From the NCBI RefSeq assembly GCF_004137855.1, contig NZ_QBKB01000002.1:1048180-1112179 (forward strand): 64,000 nucleotides of DNA, given 5' to 3'. A program made the translations under genes and the position numbers. The notes under the pieces are model-generated. The model did no database searches, was not told the origin of the DNA, and saw only the letters and a program-made list of their open reading frames with translations. Within the stretch, counting starts at the first letter, position 1; each line of letters starts with the position of its first letter. The stretch comes from Methanohalophilus profundi. GTDB taxonomy: Archaea > Halobacteriota > Methanosarcinia > Methanosarcinales > Methanosarcinaceae. Positions 18,587 through 27,600 of this stretch are shown here, one piece after another.

Positions 18587-19873
18587 TTAGAGCAGCAGTC
18601 TCCTTCCGTAAGGTAGGAGAGGAATGCGCCTGATATTTCACAAAAGCAATTTTTTATAATAAGTAAGTGAACATACTATTGTATGTTTCTCACTAAAACA
18701 GTTATCCTGAAAATAGCAAATCCTGATAACGATTTAGTGGAAACTATGAAGAAATATTCAGATGGAATGAACTATGCTTCTGAAATCGTTTTTGACAAAG
18801 GTAAACCAATTCCAGCAATGAAATTACAGAAGGAAGTTTACTCCTATCTTCGTGAAACATTAAAATTAAAATCCCAGATGAGTTGCAACATTCCAAGACA
18901 GGTTACAGGGTGTTACAAAACATTGTATAAACTGAAAAAGTCGAAATGGCAAAAGGTACGATTTTCACCGTCTTCGATGACCTTTTCTTACAAAAGGGAT
19001 TTTACTGTTAGTGAAGACACAGTCAAAATAACCACTATTAATGGAAGAAAATCTTATTCCATTTTGAATTATGATCACGCAAAACAGTATTTTGATGGTT
19101 TATGGAAATATCAGGCATCCAAAGTCGTAAAACACAGGGATGGAGATTATTATTTCCATCTGTGTGTAGAGAAAGAAATCCCTGATAAAGAATTGACAGA
19201 TGCATCTACCTTTATGGGAATTGATGTTGGTATGAACTATCTTGCTGTTGCTTCCACCACTGACAAGAAATGTAGTTTTTTTGCTGGTGGTGAAATTAAG
19301 AATCTTCGCAACCAGTACAAGTCAATGCGAGCACGTTTACAATCGAAGGGAACTTCATCTGCAAAACGTATGTTGAAACATATTGCAGGTAAAGAGAAAC
19401 GTCTTATGCGAGATGTAAACCATACAATCTCAAAAGAAATTGTGAAGTTCGCAACTGAAAAAGGTGTATCTGTAATAGGTCTGGAAGACTTAACAGGAAT
19501 ACGTGAAACCACGCATTCCAAAGTTTCTAAAAAGAGAAGACATAACCACAGTAGTTGGGCTTTTCGCCAATTACAAGCGTTCATTGAATACAAAGCAAGA
19601 GAAGCAGGCATAATTACACATTATGTTGATCCCTCTTATACTTCTCAAACATGTATTCGGTGTAAGCACATATCTAAGAATAATCGTAACAGATTATCAT
19701 TCAGATGTGAAAAATGTGGTTATGAGAATAATGCAGACCTAATCGGTGCAATGAATATTGAACACAAAACACGGGATTACAGGTATATCCTGGAATCTCA
19801 GGGGTGCTTGTCAGCCACCCAGACGAATGCTTAATTGACATTCAAGCGCCTTGTCGTAAGGGGGGTAGTTGAC
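18587..19873 (+). mobile_element. IS200/IS605-type element (TnpB only), apparently intact
   Basis: The element is about 1.29 kb. Its left end carries the hairpin CTCCTTCCGTAAGGTAGGAG, matching that of the 3456-4764 element except in the loop base. The right end has a hairpin CCTT-GTCG-TAAGG and ends GGGGTAGTTGAC. Boundaries are accurate to a few bases. It carries one intact tnpB and no tnpA. On the right it abuts a truncated sensor gene, and on the left it follows the permease stop by ten bases. That suggests a deletion joined these genes at the element. Confidence 0.85.
18683..19834 (+). CDS. tnpB: TnpB RNA-guided nuclease, intact
   Basis: A 383-residue TnpB. The RuvC acids are Asp in GIDVGMNYLA (near residue 180), Glu in VIGLEDLTGI (near 268) and Asp in NNADLIGAMNI (near 350). 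The zinc ribbon is CIRCK and CEKCGY. The N-terminal part has a helical recognition lobe rich in Lys. All catalytic residues are present, so nuclease activity is plausible with an omega-RNA from the 3' flank (19835-19873). It is only distantly similar to the TnpB at 3552-4664 although both elements share the same left-end hairpin. Confidence 0.9.
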   Translation: MFLTKTVILKIANPDNDLVETMKKYSDGMNYASEIVFDKGKPIPAMKLQKEVYSYLRETLKLKSQMSCNIPRQVTGCYKTLYKLKKSKWQKVRFSPSSMTFSYKRDFTVSEDTVKITTINGRKSYSILNYDHAKQYFDGLWKYQASKVVKHRDGDYYFHLCVEKEIPDKELTDASTFMGIDVGMNYLAVASTTDKKCSFFAGGEIKNLRNQYKSMRARLQSKGTSSAKRMLKHIAGKEKRLMRDVNHTISKEIVKFATEKGVSVIGLEDLTGIRETTHSKVSKKRRHNHSSWAFRQLQAFIEYKAREAGIITHYVDPSYTSQTCIRCKHISKNNRNRLSFRCEKCGYENNADLIGAMNIEHKTRDYRYILESQGCLSATQTNA

Positions 19874-19912
19874 GTTTAGAAAGCAGGTGTACTGATTTTG
19901 TATTTTCCTTTG

Positions 19913-20798
19913 CTAGTGCATGATTGGTATATTGCCCTGATAGGGGTCGTCTACAAAAAGCAGCTCATTTGTTTCTAAAACTGTCCTGATGTAATCAGGG
20001 ATCTCACCATTTTTCATTTTTGATGAAAGGATTGAAAATTTACTATCCCCGCCACAATCCTCAATCATGATTGGATTTTGATTGTGGTCCATCAGGCAGA
20101 TCCATACACTGTAAAAACTATGGGATTCTGTAAGACTAGCACAGATACCCTGTACAAGTTTAAATTTGTCGTTTTCTGTTACGATAAGCTGGTTTACATT
20201 GCGTATGGATTTTAACACCGAAGTCAGGTACTCAATCCTTTTTTCACTCGTTTTACGTTCGGTGATATCATTGATAATACATATCGTTCTTTCATAATTT
20301 CCATTGGTTTTATTCATACCAGAGGAATTTATTATGACATCAATAAAAGTGCCATCCTTTCTGACCATCTTGTATTCTTTATCGTAGGAATAACCGGTTT
20401 CAAGGATTTGCTGAAGGGATTGGGAAGCTTTATCCAGATAATCAGGATGAATTATCTTTGCCATTGAGTAACCTATGATTTCCTCTCTTTTGTAGCCTAG
20501 GAAATTTTGGACCTGATTGTTGCAGTCAACAATTATGCCCTCCGCATCGACAGAGGTAATCAGATTTGCAGCGGTATCAAAGATGGACCTGTAGTCCTCT
20601 TTGGCTTTCAAGGCCTGTTCGTAGGAGTTGTTTATCTCATTGATCTGGGGTATTACGTAAAATAAAAATGAAAGGCCAGTTACAAGAACAAAGAACCATC
20701 CTTTATAGGTTTGCAGCAGGCTATATAGCCTAATATCAGAAACAAACCAGCCCAATACCATATCTGAAAAAAGGATACAAAGGCTCAAAAAATAACAT
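19913..20798 (-). pseudogene. Membrane PAS-GAF sensor, 3' end lost at insertion element
   Basis: The N-terminus has two hydrophobic segments. They are followed by a PAS domain (YRSIFDTAANLITSVDAEG to TICIINDITERK, about residues 65-185) and the start of a GAF domain (SFYSVWICLMDHNQNP). The frame reaches TAG at 19913, 40 bases before the TnpB element, and the expected kinase domain is missing. An ATG at 20798 would fit the N-terminus if the following T-run had one base fewer. The remaining protein could sense but not signal. The lost 3' part was probably removed by an insertion-linked deletion. Confidence 0.75.
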
Positions 20799-20954
20799 AT
20801 AATAATGTGGTTGTTAGAACTGCATTTATATCCTTTTTAATCGGTGATGATTTTTTTATGATTATTGTGATTTATAAAGTTGCTGGGTTTGCAGAAAAAC
20901 CACCAACTTAAAAAAAAGATTCTGGGCGAGTGATTCCGCTCATTTTCAAGACTT

Positions 20955-23900
20955 TTAGTCCCTCCTCATTATCAGTGCTGCACCTGCAATCAGTGCCACT
21001 GCAAACATGGCGGTAAATCCGGGTGTCTGAGCACTTTCGTCTTCGGTTTCAGATGCAGGTTCTTCTACTTCTTCGGCAGGAGGCTGTTGTTCGGTAGCAG
21101 GTTCTTCCTCAACTGCCTCTTCTTTCACCTTATCGCCAACAATGCTGAATATAGAAAACCCGGGTGTTTCAGCGTTGAAGTAGAAGTATTCGTCATCTTC
21201 TCCAACTGAATCGCTCGGAAGGTCCTGCCATTCTCCGTCATGGAATCTGGTCATACGGATTGTGGAAGGATCGATATTGTTCTCCTCAATCCATTCTTTG
21301 CTAACCTTAAATTCAATCAGGATATTGTCGGCATTTTCATCTGAGATAGTACCTTCACTACCTACAGTGATACTCATGACCTTGTAGGGATTGCCGGTTG
21401 GATCATCCACATCATCGAGTTTATCTTTCAGTACCTGCACCTTTGCTACAACTGTGCCTTTGTCATCCTTTGCATCAAAACTGATTCCAAGTACAGGTCC
21501 TTCTCCATCTGAGAAATCATATTTCACATTCGATCCAGCAAGCACACGTTTAATTCCGGAATCTGTACCTTCGACATCTTCAGGGGGCATACTTGGACCT
21601 ACTGAAGAGCGTCCACCGGAACTGCTCTCTTCATCGTCATCTGCTTTGACAGTATCATCCATGATCACGGACAGGTTGACTGTGTTGTTATAATTACCCA
21701 GAACATCAGTGGCGTTTATATTCAGGTAATATGTGTCTTCAGCATCTGTATCAACCATAATGGAATTGTTTACCCAGTAGCCACTGACATTGGTAAGAAC
21801 CGCTTCATCTACTGTATCATTTATACTGGAGACATTGACCACCACAGAGGAAATGCCAGAGGCGTCTTTTACCGAAACGTTCAGTTCAAGAGTATCTCCA
21901 ACTTTTACACTTTTCTCCTTTGGAGAAATAGCAGTGACTTCGGGAACTTCACCATCAGCAATATATGTTGACCAGTGATTCACACTGAAAGTCAGTGTAC
22001 CATTTTCTGCATCCCATTCAAGCCCTGAAACCGAGTCACTGGAGGTATTTCCTGCTTCCAGGATTGGCTGGCCATCGAGCAGTATGCCCGGCTGGTTGTC
22101 GAAGGATCCAAGGCCATACATTGTAAGACTGGTTGAATTATTCAACCTGCTCAGGTTTGCAGAATCCAGGGAGGTCTGTGCTGTGGTGAAATTTATATAT
22201 TCCCCGAATTGTTGCAGCCGCTGGGCAAATTCAATGTCACAGAGATTTACAGTTTCTGTGAATTCCAGACTTCCAAGTACATTACCATTGCTGTCACTTG
22301 CCCCAAAGGTCAGGTTACTGACATTGGTAGGATCTTCGATAGTAGTCCAATCTGTAGTATTTGAATTAAGAACATCTATGCTTGATTGTGGGTTGAAATT
22401 CAGCATTACAGGACAGACGGTATTGTTTGTCATTATACCCTTTGTAGCAGTAATGAAAATATTATAAACACCAGCATCAGCATCCGGTATCGAATGGTTC
22501 AGAAGAACGAATACACCATCGCCCTGATATTCAAATGGAATATCATCAAAGCTTTCGTTTATTTCAGAAAAATCTGCAACTACGCTGGCATCAGACTCAT
22601 TATCCAGTTTCGTCCACAAACTGATATTCTTTCCACTGTAAGCAAAGGTAAAATTTGTATTCACAGACCTGTTATTGCCATCATTATTGATGAAAAAGAC
22701 AGCCGGGGATTCTGTGAAATTAAGGGGAGGCGGCATTACAAGAGGGAGAGAGTCATTATTATTCGTATTTATGGTTTTAGTAGAGTCACAGAATCCATCC
22801 CCATCAGAATCTGTGTTTAACTGACTGAAACCGGTGCCATCCGGGGTTGCCCAGAAGTTACCTCCTATATAAGGACCACCTATTATATTGGGACCGGTGG
22901 TTTTTGTGGTGTTCCATTCATTATCAAAATCATTAAGATATGGGTAGTCAATATCAACGTTTTCAGAATTGTTTAAATAATTGTTGAAGATTTGGTTATA
23001 ATTGGAATCCTCCAAATCAATTCCATAGCCATTACCACTATCCTCACCATTGCCTGAAATTGTATTACCAGCTAAAGATAGATAATAACAATCCTGCAAA
23101 TACACACCAGAATAACCGTTACCGGCGATAGTATTGTTACTAATTAAATTGGTATTGCCGATATTAGTAGCCCAGATACCATATTCATCATTGTCTGAAA
23201 TTGTGTTACTAGTCAAGTTGGTATTGATGCAAGCATCTAATAAAATACCCCTATGATTGTCTGAAATTGTGTTACTAGTTAAATTGGTATTGTTGCAATC
23301 ATTCAGATGGATTCCATAATAATCTGTACCATCATATGGATTACCATTGTTTTCTATAGTGTTCCCTACAATAGTGTTATTGTCACAATCTCCACTCATA
23401 TATATTCCATTATCTCTGTTGTATGAAATGGTGTTATCAATCAATTTATTTTCATTACTTGAATATTGCAAATAAATTCCAAATCCGGGATTGTCTGATA
23501 CATCGTTTCCTGTCAAATTGTTATTGTTGGAACTACCTCTTAACCAAATACCAATGTTATTACCAAAAGCAATATTATTACTTATAGTGTTGTTTTCAGA
23601 ATTATCCAGATAAATCCCCGCGCTGGTCATAATATTTGAAACAGTATTGTTGGTTAAATTGCAATGGTTTGCTGCGTGCAAATAAATTCCCGCAGTATTA
23701 CCACCCACAGTACCACTCACATTGAAACCATTAATTGTCACATCATCATAATTTATAACTAAAACATACTTAAAATCTGAAGTGATATTGGTAACAGAAG
23801 CACCGCCTACCGAAGTTATATTCAATTTTTTATCAACTTCGAAACCCGTCTCAAAAAACGAAGTATCGTCCTCATTCTCTCCGTATGTACCCGGATAAAC

Positions 23901-24053
23901 AAGAATTGTGTCACCACTACTTGCATTATTTACTGCATATTGAATTGTTGTATAATTATTCTCTCCGTCTACATCAGTCACATTTATTGTACTCGCACCT
24001 GCTGTACCAACCATCAAAATGGTTAAAATCAGAAGAATTAGGGGGATTTTCAT
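20955..24053 (-). CDS. PGF-CTERM surface protein with beta-helix repeats
   Basis: A 1032-residue exported protein. The signal peptide is MKIPLILLILTILMVGTAGA. Residues 40-370 are parallel beta-helix repeats of the NosD type (units such as NLTSNTISDNHRGILLDA). A module of about 270 residues ending HWSTYIADGEVPEV is shared with the neighbour at 24699. Then come an Ig-like domain, a PGF-pre-PGF domain (near 830-960), an acidic Thr/Glu/Pro linker and a C-terminal PGF-CTERM tail (TPGFTAMFAVALIAGAAL, then RR). Such tails are cut and lipid-anchored by archaeosortase. Many NxS/T sites suggest heavy N-glycosylation. It is probably an S-layer-associated or adhesion protein. Confidence 0.85.
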   Translation of the reverse strand: MKIPLILLILTILMVGTAGASTINVTDVDGENNYTTIQYAVNNASSGDTILVYPGTYGENEDDTSFFETGFEVDKKLNITSVGGASVTNITSDFKYVLVINYDDVTINGFNVSGTVGGNTAGIYLHAANHCNLTNNTVSNIMTSAGIYLDNSENNTISNNIAFGNNIGIWLRGSSNNNNLTGNDVSDNPGFGIYLQYSSNENKLIDNTISYNRDNGIYMSGDCDNNTIVGNTIENNGNPYDGTDYYGIHLNDCNNTNLTSNTISDNHRGILLDACINTNLTSNTISDNDEYGIWATNIGNTNLISNNTIAGNGYSGVYLQDCYYLSLAGNTISGNGEDSGNGYGIDLEDSNYNQIFNNYLNNSENVDIDYPYLNDFDNEWNTTKTTGPNIIGGPYIGGNFWATPDGTGFSQLNTDSDGDGFCDSTKTINTNNNDSLPLVMPPPLNFTESPAVFFINNDGNNRSVNTNFTFAYSGKNISLWTKLDNESDASVVADFSEINESFDDIPFEYQGDGVFVLLNHSIPDADAGVYNIFITATKGIMTNNTVCPVMLNFNPQSSIDVLNSNTTDWTTIEDPTNVSNLTFGASDSNGNVLGSLEFTETVNLCDIEFAQRLQQFGEYINFTTAQTSLDSANLSRLNNSTSLTMYGLGSFDNQPGILLDGQPILEAGNTSSDSVSGLEWDAENGTLTFSVNHWSTYIADGEVPEVTAISPKEKSVKVGDTLELNVSVKDASGISSVVVNVSSINDTVDEAVLTNVSGYWVNNSIMVDTDAEDTYYLNINATDVLGNYNNTVNLSVIMDDTVKADDDEESSSGGRSSVGPSMPPEDVEGTDSGIKRVLAGSNVKYDFSDGEGPVLGISFDAKDDKGTVVAKVQVLKDKLDDVDDPTGNPYKVMSITVGSEGTISDENADNILIEFKVSKEWIEENNIDPSTIRMTRFHDGEWQDLPSDSVGEDDEYFYFNAETPGFSIFSIVGDKVKEEAVEEEPATEQQPPAEEVEEPASETEDESAQTPGFTAMFAVALIAGAALIMRRD

Positions 24054-24354
24054 CTGAACACCTTGCTGTTTTGATTTGAATTATGCAAGCCCGGGATTAA
24101 AGAGGGGCTAATAGTTCATATTATTAATATTTAAGACTTAAATTATATAATAATATCTATCCTATGCAAAACATGCTTTGTCTAGAAATCACACAAAAAT
24201 TCTATATCGGCATTCATGGATGCCTGTAATGATGGGGAAATCTGCAACCATCCTTACCCAACCCCTAACATATGTAGCCCAATTCCAGCAGTATAAATAT
24301 CTCCCCGCCAATCTACTCTTCAGGGTTAAAACCTCAAGAAGTGGGGATAAATAA

Positions 24355-24498
24355 ATGATAGAAAAAGTGCTGCTATACAAACATGGAAAAAATATTGATC
24401 CGGCAATTGTCTTTTCAGCCATTTTGGACAATAACGGTAAAGTACGTCGCAACAGGATGTATCGGCTCTATTCGGGCCACGGGTACAACCGGGGGTGA
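24355..24498 (+). CDS. Small protein of 47 residues, unknown
   Basis: A short plus-strand ORF: MIEKVLLYKHGKNIDPAIVF at the start and a basic end with KVRRNRMYRLYSGHGYNRG. It has a TATA-like GTATAAATAT at about 24291 and GTGGGGAT close before the ATG. A strong rho-independent-type terminator follows at 24555. The arrangement of promoter, ORF and terminator supports expression of this strand, but I do not recognise the family. It lies in the intergenic region between the two giant surface-protein genes, on the opposite strand. Confidence 0.5.
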   Translation: MIEKVLLYKHGKNIDPAIVFSAILDNNGKVRRNRMYRLYSGHGYNRG

Positions 24499-24554
24499 GG
24501 GAAAAATCTAAAATGGCCTTTCTACAACCTCCTTCCTGTGTTTTGGATTGTTAA

Positions 24555-24581
24555 AGCTCCCTGTAAAGGGAGCTCTTTTTT
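24555..24581 (+). terminator. Stem-loop terminator after small ORF
   Basis: A perfect 8-bp stem AGCTCCCT/AGGGAGCT with GTAA loop is followed by CTTTTTT. It faces the plus strand, so it ends a transcript coming from the small ORF side. The neighbouring surface-protein gene ends on the minus strand at 24699 and would not use the T-run. Confidence 0.7.
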
Positions 24582-24698
24582 AAAATATCCTACAACTTTA
24601 AATTGACTGTATTTCAAAAAATAGTTACTTCTTAATATATTTAAAAAATAGAAATGACCCTGAAAATAATCAGGGCCAACAGCCAAATCCCAATGGTT

Positions 24699-27600
24699 TT
24701 ATTTTTCCTTCCTTTTGAAGATTATGAGTAATATGACTATCAATCCTAATAGCCCGATACCCATTACTGCCAGATTATTGTCTCCATCTGCAGTAGTTGT
24801 ATCCTCCTTATTGGTATCTTCTGTTATGTCTGTGCTATCTGGTTGTTGTGAAGAAACCGTATCTTCTGATTGTGGTTTTTCAACATCCACAACTTCATCA
24901 TCTTCAGTGGAATCTTCCATTTGCTCTTTAAACATCTTCAATTTAAGATATGCAGGAAGACCATCATCTGATTCGGTTGCTGAATCATACTTATAGTCAG
25001 CTGACACAGCATAGGGTGAGAATCCCGGTATATCCCTTACTATGAAATACGAATAGGTGTCATCATCTTTTACAAATTCGGGTTTGTAAGCTTTCCATTC
25101 TGAAGTTTCCTTATGTCTCAACCAAACAGTATCTATCAGCAGGGATCCGCCATTTACTTCATTGTGAACCTTAAACTCGATACTTCTGTTATTACTACCC
25201 TCATTTACCAGGCTCTCATTGTTGAAACTGATATCCATATACTGATATATTGATTCTTTTGCGAAATCAATCTCAGATTCATTGAGTGCAGACGTATTTA
25301 GCACCTCAATCTTGATCTGAATACCATCGGTTTCATTGCTTGTATTGAACGAAACCGTGTTGATGCTACATTCAATTCCAGTCTTCTCGGATGTCTCATT
25401 ACTGGTATTGAACGTACATGTGATTCATTACCAGATGTATTTACCTCAGGTGTTGTATTGATCAGATGATCAATTTCATCTCCTTTGTTTGCTGATGAAT
25501 TTGTTACAGTCCACTGCCAGGAAATTACGTCAGTTCTGCCAATACTCTCATTGCTGACGTGTGCCGAGATATTGTACACATCCATGAAAAAGTCATCCTG
25601 ATCGATGTACTGGCTGGTATTCACATTGCAATAAGACAGGTGGACAGAATCATTGGTATTGTTATTGTGCAATGTTACTCCTGAACCATTTAGTGGTGTA
25701 CCATCAATGAACCATTCATAACTGGAAGACAGTGTACTGTTGATACTGAAATTCTTCTCGTCTCCATATGTTGATAAAAGTTCTGTTTCTTTCGGAGACA
25801 CTACATAAACCGGTTCCTCGGCAGCCCTGATATTGAGTTCTTTGCTGGAAGTCCCGTTACTATTATTCACGGTAAGATTTACATTGAAGTTGCCCGAACC
25901 AAATACATGTGAAGTGTTCTGGTCGGTGGAAGTATTGCCATCGCCAAAGTCCCAGTTCCATTCCTCAACAAGACCTGAAGAATTATCGGTAAATTCCACA
26001 CTCAATGGTGTATTACCCCTTGTCACGTTGGCCGAGAAATCGGCAATCGGCAGGATGGAGACATCGACCACAGTGTTTCCAGTACTGTTCATGTTGCCTT
26101 CACCATCAACAAAGGTACAATTGTATGTTATCGAACTTACAAGTGTACCAGAATCACTTGCTGGGATGGAGATGTTGTGTGTATAATTTCCAGACTCATT
26201 GACCATCTGGTATTCTTCACCGTCTACAGTGATGATGTGTGTTTCAACTCCAATGTTATCTGTGGCATTGAGTTTAATGGTTATGTTGTCTCCAGTGTTG
26301 GCAGATTCCACCTTATTAAACCAGTTGTAGGATGGTTTGATGTTGTCAGAGACATTTACGGAAATGTCATCAGTTGCATTGAAATTGCCTGCAGCGTCAG
26401 AGAAAGTGGCATTGAACACAATGTCATCTACTGAATCTTCAGGTACAGTCAGAGTATAGTTGTACCAGTTACCGTCTTTTGCGAGTTCGGCAGTATCGTT
26501 AGTTGAAATGTTGAAACTGGTACTGGTAATTCCAATGTTATCATTTACATTGAATCCAATACCAACAACGTCACCTGTATTGACATTTTCTTCATAAACG
26601 ATATCCTGAATTACTGGAGCAATATTATCTGTGACATTTATTGTCTTGTCACTGCTTGCATTGGAATTGCCTGCAGCGTCAGAGAAAGTGGCATTAAAGT
26701 CAATGTCGACAACTGAATCTTCAGGTACAGTCAGAGTATAGTTGTACCAGTTACCGTCTTTTGTAAGTTCAGCAGTATCGTTAGTTGAAATGTTGAAACC
26801 AGTACTGGTAATTCCAATGTTATCATTTACATTGAATCCAATAACGACAGTCTGACCTGTATTGACATTTTCTTCATAAACCGTAGTTTGAATTACAGGA
26901 TCGATATTATCTGTGACATTTACGGAAATGTCATCAGTTGCATTGAAATTGCCTGCAGCGTCAGAGAAAGTGGCATTAAAGTCAATGTCGATAACTGAAT
27001 CAACCGGGACATTAAGAGTATAGTTGTACCAGTTACCATTCTCTGTAAGTTCAGCAGTATCGTTAGTTGAAATGTTGAAATCGGTACTGGTAATTCCAAT
27101 GTGATCAGTCACATTGAATCCAATACCAACAATCTCGCCTGTATTGGTGTTTACAGGAAATTCAACAGCATTGATCACAGGAGGATTACTATCAAAATTG
27201 AATACATTGGATACCGAGTGGTTGATGTTACCGGCGATGTCGGTAGCTCTGATGTGCAAATACCAGTCTCCATCGACTCCTTCCTTACTTAAAGTATCAC
27301 CATTAGTAAACTCATACCAGCTACCTGCAGATTCTTCTGTTTGGGTCCAGGAATACTCGAGTTTTTCGATACCTGAAAGCGAATCACTTGCACTTACTGT
27401 GGTGCTGTGATTTGCAGAATAAGTACTGTTGCCGTTGGTTCCAAAATTAATGATTGCATCAGTAGTATCTATTTTGGAAACCTGAACCAAACTTATGTTC
27501 TCATTACCTGCAGCATCTTGTGCATATACTGTGTATGACCCATTGCTTGTTACTGTGAAATCGTAGGGAGAAGAAAGCTCATTACCACTTGTTTCAAAAT

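Noticed and set aside
19835-19912. TAG at 19913 as the natural end of the sensor gene
   Set aside because: The kinase domain expected after GAF is absent and the insertion element starts 40 bases on, so this is treated as a truncated gene rather than a real terminus.
24189-24452. An 87-codon frame on the minus strand
   Set aside because: It overlaps the better-supported small ORF with its promoter and terminator, and shows no family features.
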